A stretch of 64,000 bases of DNA from Ilyomonas sp963790435 (GTDB lineage Bacteria > Bacteroidota > Bacteroidia > Chitinophagales > Chitinophagaceae). The stretch lies in NCBI GenBank assembly GCA_963790435.1, contig CAWBOI010000001.1, positions 992,001-1,056,000 of the forward strand. Direction: 5' to 3'. This document shows positions 36,999 to 46,112 of this stretch, one piece after another. Position 1 is the stretch's first letter. Each line of letters starts with the position of its first letter. Made by a program: the position numbers and the translations under genes. The notes under the pieces were generated by a model that did no database searches, had not been told where the DNA came from, and saw nothing but the letters and a program-made list of their open reading frames with translations.

Positions 36999-38916
36999 CT
37001 ATCTTATGCTTTTGAAAACGGCTTCATTTACTTTTACCGGATATTTCTTCTTCAATTGCGCAATCCATTTGTCTTCTACCACTCCCTGATAATCGTTAAT
37101 GACTGCGCCTTTGGCATCTTCAAAACTTCGTTGTTGAGGTTGTGTATGAACGGCAGTGATATACAAAAACGAATAGCCTTTTCCGTCATTTACAGGCACT
37201 ATGGGCGTTAAGGAGTTGGGCTTTATGTTCGCATCCGTTTGTACCGGCAATTGTTCTTTTTCATAGCGATTGCTATCGGCTTGGGCAAGACTTCCATAGC
37301 TTTCTATAATGTAGCGCCAGTTAGTGGGTTGTTCATTTATTTTTTTTGCAATCTCATCGGCAACTTGTTGGTTGTTTGCCGTTACTGAAATGGCACTTGC
37401 ACCGGGCATCCATTGGTATTTTTGTTTGTGCAATTGATAATATTTCAACAAAGCCATTGTATCGGCAGAAGCCTTGCTCCACACATGTTTGTCCATGGCA
37501 GCAAACAATAAATTAGCATCGTTAAACTCTTCTAATTGGTCTTTCAATTCAGGATGAAACTTTTCGATATTTTCTTTATAATCATTCACAGTTGCATAGC
37601 TGATAAACCCGGGAAACCATTGTTCATAGTTTGGTTTTGCACCTTTTTCATTCAGCTTCATTTGCACGAAGCGCACCCAATTCGTTGCTGTAATTTTTTT
37701 ATCAGCAAAAACAAACAGAACGGTGTTATAACCAACGTTGCCAACATGCAAAGTGGGGTTGCCATTTCGCAAAGCCGTATCGGTAAACTTCCAAAGCTCT
37801 TCTTTGTTGAATTGAGCAGGTTGGTAGCCTGTTGCTATCCGCCACTTGCTTTGCAAATTTTGTTTTGCAATAAGTAGCCGGTCATCGGCTTTTAATTTTT
37901 CCTGCATGGCTGCTTTCGTTGTAATGTCGTCGGTATCGCCAATCGCTGGTTCTTTTTCAATTAATTTTATAATGTTATAACCATAAGTTGTTGCAAAAGG
38001 TTTTGAAACATCGCCTACATTTTGCAACGTAAATACAGCCTGCTCAAAGTCAGGACTGTATTGTCCTACACTTACTTCAATCGTACCGTGACCATTGCGG
38101 GTTCTTGGGTTAAATACCGCTACCAAATCGGCAAATGAAGCACCGGATTGTATAAGATTGTAAACAGAATCTGCTGTTTGTTTTGTACTCTGTTTTTCTT
38201 CTTCCGATGCCGATGGTGAAGTGGCAAATAAGATGGCTTGAACTTTCCGTTTTCCCAATGGAGGCCGCTCACCCAAAACTTTAAAAATATGATACCCTGC
38301 TGCGCTTTTATAGGGCTTTGCAAACTCGCCCCGCTTCAAACTATAAACGATATTTTCAGCATCGTAAGGCAATGTAAAAACCGTAATGTAGCCAATGTTT
38401 CCGTCCTTTGTTTTTAGTGTAGAATCAGGTGAGAATTGCTTGACAACCTCTGTAAAAGCCTGACCTCTTTTTAATAAAGAATAAGCCTCGTTAATTTTTG
38501 CAAACGCTTCAGTAGTATCACCGTTTTTACTAAACGGAACAAAGACTTGCGCCAATTCAATGTCTTTGCTGACTGCGCAAAAACGCTTCACGAACCAAGC
38601 TATTCAAGTTCGCTTCATTGTTCACGGCAGTTTCTGCCAAATCTTTTTTGAAGTTATCGGCTTCGCTTTTGTATTCATCGGTTTGGTTTAGCTTTTCTTC
38701 AAGTGCCGCCTGCACTTTCAGTTTGTATTTGATGTATAAATTGAGATAATTTTTTTTAGATGCATCACGGCTTGTAGTATCAATCGAAGGGTTCTTTTCA
38801 AACGCTTTTAGAAACTCATTTTTACTCACCGCTTTGTTGCCATAAGTAAATAATGTTTGCGAATGAGCGTTAATAAAAAAAACGGCAAAACAAAAAAGGA
38901 AAAGAATTGTTTTCAT
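36999..38916 (-). CDS. SurA-like peptidylprolyl isomerase, interrupted by a frameshift
   Basis: Two frames make one ~638-residue periplasmic protein. The first (38916 to about 38568) has a signal peptide (MKTILFLFCFAVFFINAHSQ) and an N-terminal helical domain. The second (about 38568 to 36999) has two PpiC/parvulin domains (around GQAFTEVVKQFSPDSTLKTK and GASFADLVAVFNPRTRNGHG) and a C-terminal chaperone-like region. Removing one C at about 38568 joins FLRSQ to KDIELAQVFVPF; the span is 3n+1. Family members assist folding of outer-membrane proteins. The break is probably a sequence error, but a pseudogene cannot be excluded. Confidence 0.85.
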
Positions 38917-39013
38917 GTGGTTATAGTCAAAGATCAGCTTTGTTTTTATTGCATTTTATTCTTGTATTCTTGGCTCTTGTTCCTTGAACCTTGTCCCTTG
39001 GTTCTTGCACCTT

Positions 39014-40450
39014 CTACTTCACTTCCGTCTTTGTCTGATGGTTCATCACTTCATCAAACTGCAGCAGGCTCAAGCCTTTGGCAAGAATGTGTTTGTCTTT
39101 ATCTAAAAGGTACATGGTTGGCGTTTGATACACATCATACAACTGCCGGTAGTTGGCGCGGTTGGCAGTTTCATCAGCCGTTTTCGCTTCTTTGGTTTGA
39201 TATACATTTGTCCAGTCCTGCAGGTGATGCTCGTTCAAAAATCCTTTCCAGTCTTTCACGGCTGCGTCGGCAGTGTTCACGGCAAAAATCTTCACGCCTT
39301 CTTTCTTCCATTTGGCTTTGTAAATGCTGTCAACACGCGGCACTTCTATTTTGCAATGGCTGCAATTAGGATCCCAAAACACAACAAAAGTAAACGGTGC
39401 TTTTACGCTATATAACGAATGTATTTTACCCGATGTATCCGTCAAATCTAATTGTGGCGCGGGTTCGCCAATCTGGTTTGCCATCAGGCTATAAGCACGG
39501 TTGAAGATGTACTTGCGTTGATCGGGTTTCAGCCAGGCAGTATCGCCTTTTGAAAAATAATTTTCGAACAAAAACAAAAACACTTTATCCTGACCCATGA
39601 TTTCAGGATTGATGTATTTATCAGTAAACTTTCCCAGCAAATACTGAAACATATCCTTGTTGGTGCGCGACGACAACAACATGTAGTTTACTTCTCCACT
39701 CACGCTATCGGGCTGTGCGGAAACATAGTATTTAAAGTATTCGTCAATCTTTGGATCGAAGAACGGCGTGTGCAGTAAACGGATGTCATCAAACGGCACG
39801 TCATCCCAAAAATGTTCTTTTACAAAATAGAACGCCTCAGCACTGTTGGGCTTCATGTTGGAAGGCACTTCAGGGCGCTTCATCGTTTTAAAAAAAAGGG
39901 CGAGCATCGAACCCGAATCGTTTTGAATAATGTTTTGCCGGTACGCCGCCATTGCCTCATCTTCTTTTCCTAATTGCGCATTGATTTTTGCAGAATCAGC
40001 TTTTGTTTTTACGTTGGAAAAGGATGCTTTTAATGCATTGATATTCGGAATATGCTGTGCTAAAAATTTCGTATAGTTTTGGAATTGCGTGTTTTCTTCC
40101 GAGCCGCTAAACTGTACCTGGTCGAGATGCGAAGTATCAGCTTTTACAGAGAAGTGCTGCTTATCATCCATCAGGATTTCAAACAAAATACTCTTTTGCG
40201 GACTTACTAAAAAGTAAATGCCTTTGTCAAATTTTTTAGCGCCTTTGAAAACCGCAGTGCCATTGCCATCGGTAACAGCCGAATCAGAGAGCGTTTTGTA
40301 TTTGCCATAATAAGAACCTAGATACAACTGCACGTGCGAAAACGGCGTAACGGTTGCGGTTATTTGATAGCCGTTATCGGCAGTTTGTTTTTGCGCAAAT
40401 AATTGAAGGAAAATGGTAGAAGCAATAAATGCAAAAGCAACTCTCTTCAA
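39014..40450 (-). CDS. TlpA-like thioredoxin-fold lipoprotein/periplasmic protein
   Basis: A protein of about 478 residues. The signal peptide (KRVAFAFIASTIFLQLFAQ) follows a TTG at 40450, taken here as the start; the frame also has an ATG at 40570, which would add 40 residues in front of the signal. The N-terminal ~110 residues look like a DUF4369-type domain (YLGSYYGKYKTLSDSAVTDG). The C-terminal thioredoxin domain carries the redox motif CSHC (VVFWDPNCSHCKIEVPRVD). Such proteins reduce or isomerise disulfides in the periplasm. The middle section is a long helical region. It is divergent from porX. Confidence 0.83.
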   Translation of the reverse strand: MKRVAFAFIASTIFLQLFAQKQTADNGYQITATVTPFSHVQLYLGSYYGKYKTLSDSAVTDGNGTAVFKGAKKFDKGIYFLVSPQKSILFEILMDDKQHFSVKADTSHLDQVQFSGSEENTQFQNYTKFLAQHIPNINALKASFSNVKTKADSAKINAQLGKEDEAMAAYRQNIIQNDSGSMLALFFKTMKRPEVPSNMKPNSAEAFYFVKEHFWDDVPFDDIRLLHTPFFDPKIDEYFKYYVSAQPDSVSGEVNYMLLSSRTNKDMFQYLLGKFTDKYINPEIMGQDKVFLFLFENYFSKGDTAWLKPDQRKYIFNRAYSLMANQIGEPAPQLDLTDTSGKIHSLYSVKAPFTFVVFWDPNCSHCKIEVPRVDSIYKAKWKKEGVKIFAVNTADAAVKDWKGFLNEHHLQDWTNVYQTKEAKTADETANRANYRQLYDVYQTPTMYLLDKDKHILAKGLSLLQFDEVMNHQTKTEVK

Positions 40451-40675
40451 AACAAAAATTTTTATTGGGGTAAAAATATTATAAATGCAGATGACAGTTA
40501 TTAAGATTAGTTTAAAAACGGATTTGGAATAAAGATATTTTAAAATGGCTGACCTTTGAAAAGAATACATTTATTCAACCATTAGATACCAAACAACTTA
40601 CATCTTCCCTCACTTTACCAAAACTTTTTATCGTCCAATATCACATCTCTCTTACTTTTAACCGTTTCACAAAAC

Positions 40676-42241
40676 ATGACAACCATGGCTTTAGCAAAAA
40701 TACTTTGGGCAGATGATGAAATAGACAATCTGCAATCGCAACGTTTGTTTTTAGAAAGTAAAGGTTACGAAGTGCAAACTTTTACCAACGGTTTTGAAGC
40801 AATTGATTATGTAAAAGACAATGCCGTTGATGTAGTGCTGTTAGATGAAAGTATGCCCGGCATAACAGGTTTGGAAACACTGGCAAAAATAAAAGAAGTG
40901 AACCCAACCGTTCCGGTAGTGATGATAACCAAAAACGAAACGGAAAACCTGATGGAAGAAGCCATTGGCAGCCAGATAACCGATTACCTTATAAAACCAG
41001 TAAATCCAAACCAGGTGCTGCTTTCGCTAAAAAAAATATTAGACAACCGGAGACTGGTTGCCGAAAAAACTACGCAGCAATACCAGCAACAGTTTCGCAA
41101 TTTGTTTATGGCTTTAAATAGCAATCCTGATTACAACGAATGGATGGACATTTATAAAAAATTAACGTATTGGGAACTGGAAATGGAAAAGAGTGACAGC
41201 CCGGAAATGCAGGAAGTATTTCAAACCCAAAAAAGCGAAGCCAACACTGAATTTTTTAAGTTCATTTCAAGAAACTATGCGTCGTGGATTAATAAGAAAA
41301 CAACACATGTTCCAGTGATGAGCCACACGTTATTCACTCAAAAAGTATTGCCCACTTTAGAGAAAGGAACGCCTACTTTTTTCCTGATTATTGACAACCT
41401 TCGCTTCGACCAGTGGAAAGCCATCCAACCTATCTTTTCAGAGTATTTCAGAGTGTTGGAAGAAGATACATTTTACAGCATTCTGCCAACCGCAACGCAG
41501 TATTGCCGCAATGCCATCCTTGCTGGTTTGTTGCCCATTGACATTGAAAAACAGTTCCCCGTGCAATGGAAAAACGATGATGAAGAGGGCGGTAAGAATT
41601 TGTTTGAAGAAGAATTTTTTAAGGCTCAGTTAAAGCGATTGAAAAGAGACGACATCAAATGCAGCTATACCAAAGTGGTACATTATAATGATGGTCAGCA
41701 GTTGGTGAACAACATACACAATTTGTTGGGCAACGATTTGAATGTTGTGGTTTACAATTTTGTTGACATGCTTAGCCATGCCCGTACCGAAATGGAAGTG
41801 TTGAAAGAACTAGCAAGCGATGAAGTGAGTTATCGAAGCATTACACGCAGTTGGTTTGAACATAGCGCCCTGTACCAGGCATTGAAAAAAATAGCCGATA
41901 AAAAAATCAATATCGTGCTGGCAACCGATCATGGCAGCGTGCGTGTAAAAACACCATACAAAGTAATTGGTGACAAACAAACCACCACCAACCTACGTTA
42001 CAAACACGGCAGAAATTTAAATTATGAACCGCGCGAAGTGTTATCATTCCGTGATCCGCGCGAAGCGGGTTTGCCTGTTCCCAACGTAAACTCGTCTTTT
42101 ATTTTTGCGAAAGAAGATGGCTTTTTGTGCTATCCTAACAACTACAACTATTTCGTGAATTATTACCGCAACACGTTTCAGCATGGCGGCGTGAGTTTGG
42201 AAGAGATGATTGTGCCGGTTGTGAAGATGACAAGCAGATAG
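40676..42241 (+). CDS. porX: PorX-like response regulator with PglZ domain
   Basis: A 521-residue protein. The N-terminal receiver domain (about 7-125) has the acidic pair Asp13/Asp14, the phosphoacceptor Asp57 (VVLLDESMPG), Thr85 (MITK) and the conserved Lys of DYLIKPVNP. An alpha-helical linker follows, then a C-terminal PglZ/alkaline-phosphatase-like domain (from about 230: FFLIIDNLRFDQWKAI, VYNFVDMLSHAR, VLATDHGSVRVKTPYKV). This architecture is that of PorX, which controls the type IX secretion system in Bacteroidota together with the histidine kinase PorY and sigma factor SigP. No porY is adjacent. An in-frame ATG three codons in (MALAKIL) is an alternative start. Confidence 0.88.
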   Translation: MTTMALAKILWADDEIDNLQSQRLFLESKGYEVQTFTNGFEAIDYVKDNAVDVVLLDESMPGITGLETLAKIKEVNPTVPVVMITKNETENLMEEAIGSQITDYLIKPVNPNQVLLSLKKILDNRRLVAEKTTQQYQQQFRNLFMALNSNPDYNEWMDIYKKLTYWELEMEKSDSPEMQEVFQTQKSEANTEFFKFISRNYASWINKKTTHVPVMSHTLFTQKVLPTLEKGTPTFFLIIDNLRFDQWKAIQPIFSEYFRVLEEDTFYSILPTATQYCRNAILAGLLPIDIEKQFPVQWKNDDEEGGKNLFEEEFFKAQLKRLKRDDIKCSYTKVVHYNDGQQLVNNIHNLLGNDLNVVVYNFVDMLSHARTEMEVLKELASDEVSYRSITRSWFEHSALYQALKKIADKKINIVLATDHGSVRVKTPYKVIGDKQTTTNLRYKHGRNLNYEPREVLSFRDPREAGLPVPNVNSSFIFAKEDGFLCYPNNYNYFVNYYRNTFQHGGVSLEEMIVPVVKMTSR

Positions 42242-42302
42242 TTACGAAATTTACTGAAAACAAAATGCTGTATCCAGAAACTGAATCAACAAAATATGTT
42301 TA

Positions 42303-43412
42303 TTAAAATTGCATTGCTTTATTAAAAATACTGGTGAGGTTTTGTTCATACTCATACAATGTAAAATTTTGTATGAAATGCTTATAACCGTTGCATCCCA
42401 TTAGCCTTCTTATATCGGGGTTCGCTATTAAGATGTTTAATTTATCAGCCAATTCATTTGCATTATTAGGAGGAAGTAAATACCCGGTTTTTTCATTGAT
42501 AACCTCATCAGCTATGCCCCCAATCTGCGTTGAAACAACCGGCAAATTAAATTGCATAGCTTCCAAAATTACCAAAGGAAATACTTCATTCTGATAATAC
42601 GTAGGAAGAACAAAAACATCGGCGTTTTTATAAAAATCATTTTTGTCATTACCATACATTTTACCGTGTGCAAAAACACACTCTTGCAAACCATGCAAAC
42701 TTACTTCTTGATAAAAGGCTGTCTCCGTGATATCAGACCATGCGCCCACAAAATGACATTCAAAAGACGATAGATATTTTTCTTTTAAGATTGTGCAGGC
42801 TTTCAATAATACATAAACCCCTTTCTCTTCCATCATGTTTGATAAAAACAACAGTTGACATGGATGACTGTCCTTTCTTTCAATACATGTTGGGTTTAAT
42901 GAATTGACAGGAATGCCATTGGGACAGTAAAAAATGTTTTTTTTATTTACATACTTCGCTACATCATAATACAAAAGAGGTGTTAGTAAAATACACTTTG
43001 CCTTTTTAAAAGCAACTTTATATAAAAAGTGATTTATAGCGGATTTACTGGCAGATGCAACACCTTTATTATGAAAATGATAAATTATATTATTACCAAA
43101 AGCTTTTACAAGCAACACAATTAAAAGGTCTTTGTAAAAGCCTGGTCCGCTTGCATTGAGTGTGATATAACACAAGTCGTACTTCCTTTTATAAAAAGCT
43201 TTGACAACAGCAGAGATAATATAAAAGAGTACAAATGCCTTTTTAACCCTGCCTTTGCCAGCATCCTGTAAGCTGCCGGCAGTCATCAGATTGACATAAG
43301 TCGTATCAAATGTTTCATTGATGGACAAACTATCATGTATGTATTTACCTGCTAAAGAAGCACCATGTACAGGTGGGGGAAGATGGAGAATAAAAAGTAT
43401 TTTTTGCTTCAT
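42303..43412 (-). CDS. Glycosyltransferase, GT4-like (GT-B fold)
   Basis: A 369-residue cytoplasmic or peripheral glycosyltransferase. The N-terminal domain starts with a GT-B-type PPPVHGASLAGKYIHDSL loop. The C-terminal domain has LLFLSNMMEEKGVYVLLKAC and the donor-binding EX7E-like region PLVILEAMQFNLPVVSTQIGG. This matches sugar transferases that build cell-surface polysaccharide. It stands alone: no other polysaccharide genes surround it. The gene and its ~270-bp upstream region look clearly richer in A/T than neighbours, which suggests a recent arrival. Donor and acceptor are unknown. Confidence 0.82.
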   Translation of the reverse strand: MKQKILFILHLPPPVHGASLAGKYIHDSLSINETFDTTYVNLMTAGSLQDAGKGRVKKAFVLFYIISAVVKAFYKRKYDLCYITLNASGPGFYKDLLIVLLVKAFGNNIIYHFHNKGVASASKSAINHFLYKVAFKKAKCILLTPLLYYDVAKYVNKKNIFYCPNGIPVNSLNPTCIERKDSHPCQLLFLSNMMEEKGVYVLLKACTILKEKYLSSFECHFVGAWSDITETAFYQEVSLHGLQECVFAHGKMYGNDKNDFYKNADVFVLPTYYQNEVFPLVILEAMQFNLPVVSTQIGGIADEVINEKTGYLLPPNNANELADKLNILIANPDIRRLMGCNGYKHFIQNFTLYEYEQNLTSIFNKAMQF

Positions 43413-43681
43413 ATCATTAAACCTTACTCTTTGCCATTTTTTAAAGCGGAGATATGAATTGGTGTAAAAATAAAAGCTATTTTCTACTTCTAATTTTGCG
43501 TTTATATATCAAATAATCAGCCAAGCTAAGTGGCGATAAGTTTTCAAATTCTTATGTTTGTATCCCTTCAAATCAGTATAAAAATTATATTTAGTGAATC
43601 GAAATCTGAATTTGTAAATTATAAATGCACTTACTATGTTTGAAATAAAAACTTACTGAATATAAATAACATATAAATATT

Positions 43682-44305
43682 TCATCCTACTGCCCTTACT
43701 TCATAAATCGGGCTGAATAAATACAGTGCGCCGGTAGCCACTTCTTTACAGCGAAAGCGTTTGCGCAGTCGGACGCCTTTTATAAATTGTCTGCCATCTT
43801 TAGTAATGAAGGTTGCATTTTCGGGCAATTGTTCCAACAAAAAGATACCTTCTTGTTTGGTATCGTATCGCCGCAATACACGCATTAAATCTTCTTCTGC
43901 ACAACTGCTTGCAGCAGGATTCTTGAGCGATTGCAGCACTGCCATTTTTATATCGTCAGGAAAAATACTGTGTTGAACAAACGTTGCCAGCAAGCCACTG
44001 TAAACGGCTTTCCATTCTTTGCCATGCGCAGCTACTGAATGCCTGTATTTTTCAAATGTGAGAAGATGCGCCAGCTCGTGCAGCAACGTAAGTAAGAAAG
44101 AAAACTTGTTGAGGTTGCCGTTAACGGAAATGCGGTGATTTTTGTTTTGATGCGCATTGCGGTAATCGCCCAGCACGCTGCTGCGCGCTTTAGTGATGGT
44201 TAAGTGAACCTTGTAGCGGTTGAGATAATCCGCTACATAAACATAACAGTTGTCGGGTAAAAAAGCCGCTAACGTTTGTATAGGCTCTTCACGATGCCGT
44301 TCCAT
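43682..44305 (-). CDS. SprT-like zinc metallopeptidase-family protein
   Basis: A 207-residue protein with the SprT-type active site HELAH at residues 76-80 and a third ligand in AAHGKEWKA (about 92-100). The C-terminal part contains Arg/Lys-rich KGVRLRKRFRCKEVATGALYLF, a remnant or variant of the zinc-ribbon-like tail. SprT-domain proteins (related to eukaryotic Spartan) are poorly characterised in bacteria. Its start overlaps the end of the next upstream gene by 17 bp, so the two are co-transcribed. Confidence 0.82.
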   Translation of the reverse strand: MERHREEPIQTLAAFLPDNCYVYVADYLNRYKVHLTITKARSSVLGDYRNAHQNKNHRISVNGNLNKFSFLLTLLHELAHLLTFEKYRHSVAAHGKEWKAVYSGLLATFVQHSIFPDDIKMAVLQSLKNPAASSCAEEDLMRVLRRYDTKQEGIFLLEQLPENATFITKDGRQFIKGVRLRKRFRCKEVATGALYLFSPIYEVRAVG

Positions 44306-44702
44306 TGTTTGCCTGCTTATTCAGTTTAAAAATGCCGCGCATTTCAACTGTGGTGTAAATTACATACAGTAATAACCCGATAAGAATAGCATACGTATTT
44401 CCTTGCTCGCCGGCAATTAATAAATACAACACAGCAGCAGCTGCAATAACAAATAATTTTAAAACGGTTGCGCTCAACACGCTTCGCAGAAAAGCATTGG
44501 GATTGGGCTTGTAAAACGCTTTAATATGAATGTAAGCGCTACCAAACATCAATAAAAAAAGGAGAAGATTAGCGCCCTGAACCACTAAATGATTTATATG
44601 CCATTCATCCATTTTATTGTTAAAAATCACACATAGTGCATTTACAGCTACAAAAATGAAAACCAGCGGAAGGTAGGTGAAACTTAATTTTTGTTTTGTC
44701 AT
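44289..44702 (-). CDS. Small membrane protein of the ATP-synthase leader type
   Basis: A 137-residue protein with four hydrophobic segments (about 10-28, 41-59, 75-95 and 101-118). It directly follows an AtpZ-like gene, the position held in many Bacteroidota by a small AtpI-like protein before atpB. Here the ATP synthase subunits are missing and a SprT-like gene follows instead. I recognise no motif; the link to ATP synthase is from context only. Confidence 0.65.
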   Translation of the reverse strand: MTKQKLSFTYLPLVFIFVAVNALCVIFNNKMDEWHINHLVVQGANLLLFLLMFGSAYIHIKAFYKPNPNAFLRSVLSATVLKLFVIAAAAVLYLLIAGEQGNTYAILIGLLLYVIYTTVEMRGIFKLNKQANNGTAS

Positions 44703-44706
44703 GTGT

Positions 44707-44916
44707 TCACTTCTTTGTTGTATCTCGAATCACTTTTATCATCATGCCTGTAAGCACCAGCAGCGGTAGAATCCAAACCAGCAATGGCATTGAGGTTTTA
44801 AGCCATTTATCAATCACAATTCCCAAATAAACAGAAAGACCCAAACCGGCAATCAACTGCCATGCAAATGTAAAATATTGAAGTAACAAATTGCGGTTTT
44901 GCGGTTGTTTATCCAT
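44707..44916 (-). CDS. AtpZ/AtpI-like small membrane protein
   Basis: A 69-residue protein with two hydrophobic helices (about 12-34 and 41-60) joined by the short loop DKWLKTSMP. This is the AtpZ hairpin, with the GLGLSVYLGIVIDKW signature typical of the family. AtpZ/AtpI proteins help assemble the c-ring of F-type ATP synthase or move Mg/Ca at it. No atp structural genes lie beside it in the window, which is unusual. It is spaced 4-5 bp from both neighbours and is therefore part of an operon. Confidence 0.78.
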   Translation of the reverse strand: MDKQPQNRNLLLQYFTFAWQLIAGLGLSVYLGIVIDKWLKTSMPLLVWILPLLVLTGMMIKVIRDTTKK

Positions 44917-44921
44917 AATAA

Positions 44922-45326
44922 TTAATCGTTAGAAATATCGGTTTGGGGAACTTTAATTGGCGTTGTGTCTTTGATAATATTGCTATTGCCACTTAATACT
45001 TTTTTGATGTCATTCAAATATTGATCTTTATAATGCATGGCTTGCTGAAGCGAATCGGTTTTCATTTTCAGTATCTGCAGTTCACTTTTGCTTTGCCTTG
45101 CGTTGCCATAACCAGGTATATAATACTTTAATGGCGTAAACATAAACAACGAAATGGTTAAGCCAATCAGTAAAACAAAAACCGTACACAAGCCAACATA
45201 CACGCTGGTTCGCGTAAGTTTGAACATAGTGATTTCTTCATAAGTATCATCGTTCATAATCACCAGCCGGTAGCGATTTTGCAGCCGCGTAAAAGTTGAT
45301 GTTGTAGTTAGTTTTTCATCCTGCAT
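44922..45326 (-). CDS. N-terminal fragment-like relative of the M23 metallopeptidase, lacking the catalytic domain
   Basis: A 134-residue protein that starts at the ATG at 45326 (MQDEKLTTTSTFTRLQNRYR). A cytoplasmic part with RLVIMNDDTYEEITMFKLTR is followed by one membrane helix (about 48-70), YYIPGY and a short coiled stretch. This matches the N-terminus of the Bacteroidota M23 endopeptidase usually encoded beside atpZ, but the ~150-residue LytM catalytic domain is absent: the ORF stops 5 bp before the atpZ-like start. It is either a natural short form or the result of a deletion. The frame extends upstream without an ATG that makes sense. Confidence 0.6.
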   Translation of the reverse strand: MQDEKLTTTSTFTRLQNRYRLVIMNDDTYEEITMFKLTRTSVYVGLCTVFVLLIGLTISLFMFTPLKYYIPGYGNARQSKSELQILKMKTDSLQQAMHYKDQYLNDIKKVLSGNSNIIKDTTPIKVPQTDISND

Positions 45327-45516
45327 GAATAAATGTTTTACGGGTAGCTTTTTTATGAAAGATGTTTTACGCTGATAAAAACCGGCAAAACAAAACTGAT
45401 TTGTTTTACAGAAAAAATTCATCACCGTTATGGCAACAAAAATAGAACAATACCGCGGTAGCAGAAGTTTGCTATGCAAGAGGTTTGTGAAAAAGAAGTG
45501 AAAGGAAATGCAGTTG

Positions 45517-46071
45517 CTACAATTGAAAACCAATGTTTACAAACCATCGGTTGTAATGATAAATATCGATTGTGTTGCTTGACATTCCTTCTAACCAATA
45601 ATACGAATTGAATTTTACGGATGACGTTTTATAGCTGTAACCGGTATTTATAAAAATTCGAAGCCGGTGAAGTAACGACATTGAAACTCCTACGGATGCT
45701 TTTGTGAAAAAGCCATGTTTATAATCTACACTTTGCTCCCAGCCACCGTAAATCATTTTCTGTTCGGTTGTAGGATTCGGAAAGTTAATGCCTGCAGATG
45801 CGCCAATAAACGGTTTGATTTTATGTTTTCCAAACTCCTTTTTTGCATCGAGAAAAAGAGGAATGGAACGAATGGAATAATTATCAATGCCAACACCAAT
45901 CCCAGCCGACAATTGTTTATACGAAACGCCGTTACTAAAAAAATAAACCGAACTTTTATCGCTGCTACCTTTTGTTAACCCGGCTTCAATACTTGCGGTA
46001 TAGTGCGGTTTCGTTTGTGCCTGCACAAGAAGAGTAACATTCAATAAAAAAAGGGCAAAAACAAACTTCAT
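45517..46071 (-). CDS. Small outer-membrane beta-barrel-like protein
   Basis: A 184-residue secreted protein. The ATG at 46071 opens a signal peptide (MKFVFALFLLNVTLLVQAQ). The mature part alternates polar and aromatic residues and ends in a C-terminal strand with final aromatic context (RWFVNIGFQL), as in eight-stranded outer-membrane barrels. Gly-rich turns (GAGVGIDNYS, KPFIGASAGINF) support this. I do not recognise a specific family. It follows the LVIVD lipoprotein gene with 41 bp between them and may share its sigma-factor-linked operon. Confidence 0.65.
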   Translation of the reverse strand: MKFVFALFLLNVTLLVQAQTKPHYTASIEAGLTKGSSDKSSVYFFSNGVSYKQLSAGIGVGIDNYSIRSIPLFLDAKKEFGKHKIKPFIGASAGINFPNPTTEQKMIYGGWEQSVDYKHGFFTKASVGVSMSLLHRLRIFINTGYSYKTSSVKFNSYYWLEGMSSNTIDIYHYNRWFVNIGFQL

Positions 46072-46112
46072 AAACAAATAGATTCAATTTAAAAGAAATC
46101 TTTCTTTTCAAT

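Noticed and set aside
43413..43681. Possible small gene or RNA in the AT-rich spacer
   Set aside because: No ORF with a plausible start or stable hairpin was visible.
45327..45533. 69-codon N-terminal extension of the M23-like remnant
   Set aside because: It is Phe/Cys-rich nonsense overlapping the barrel-protein gene; the family-like sequence begins at MQDEKL (45326).
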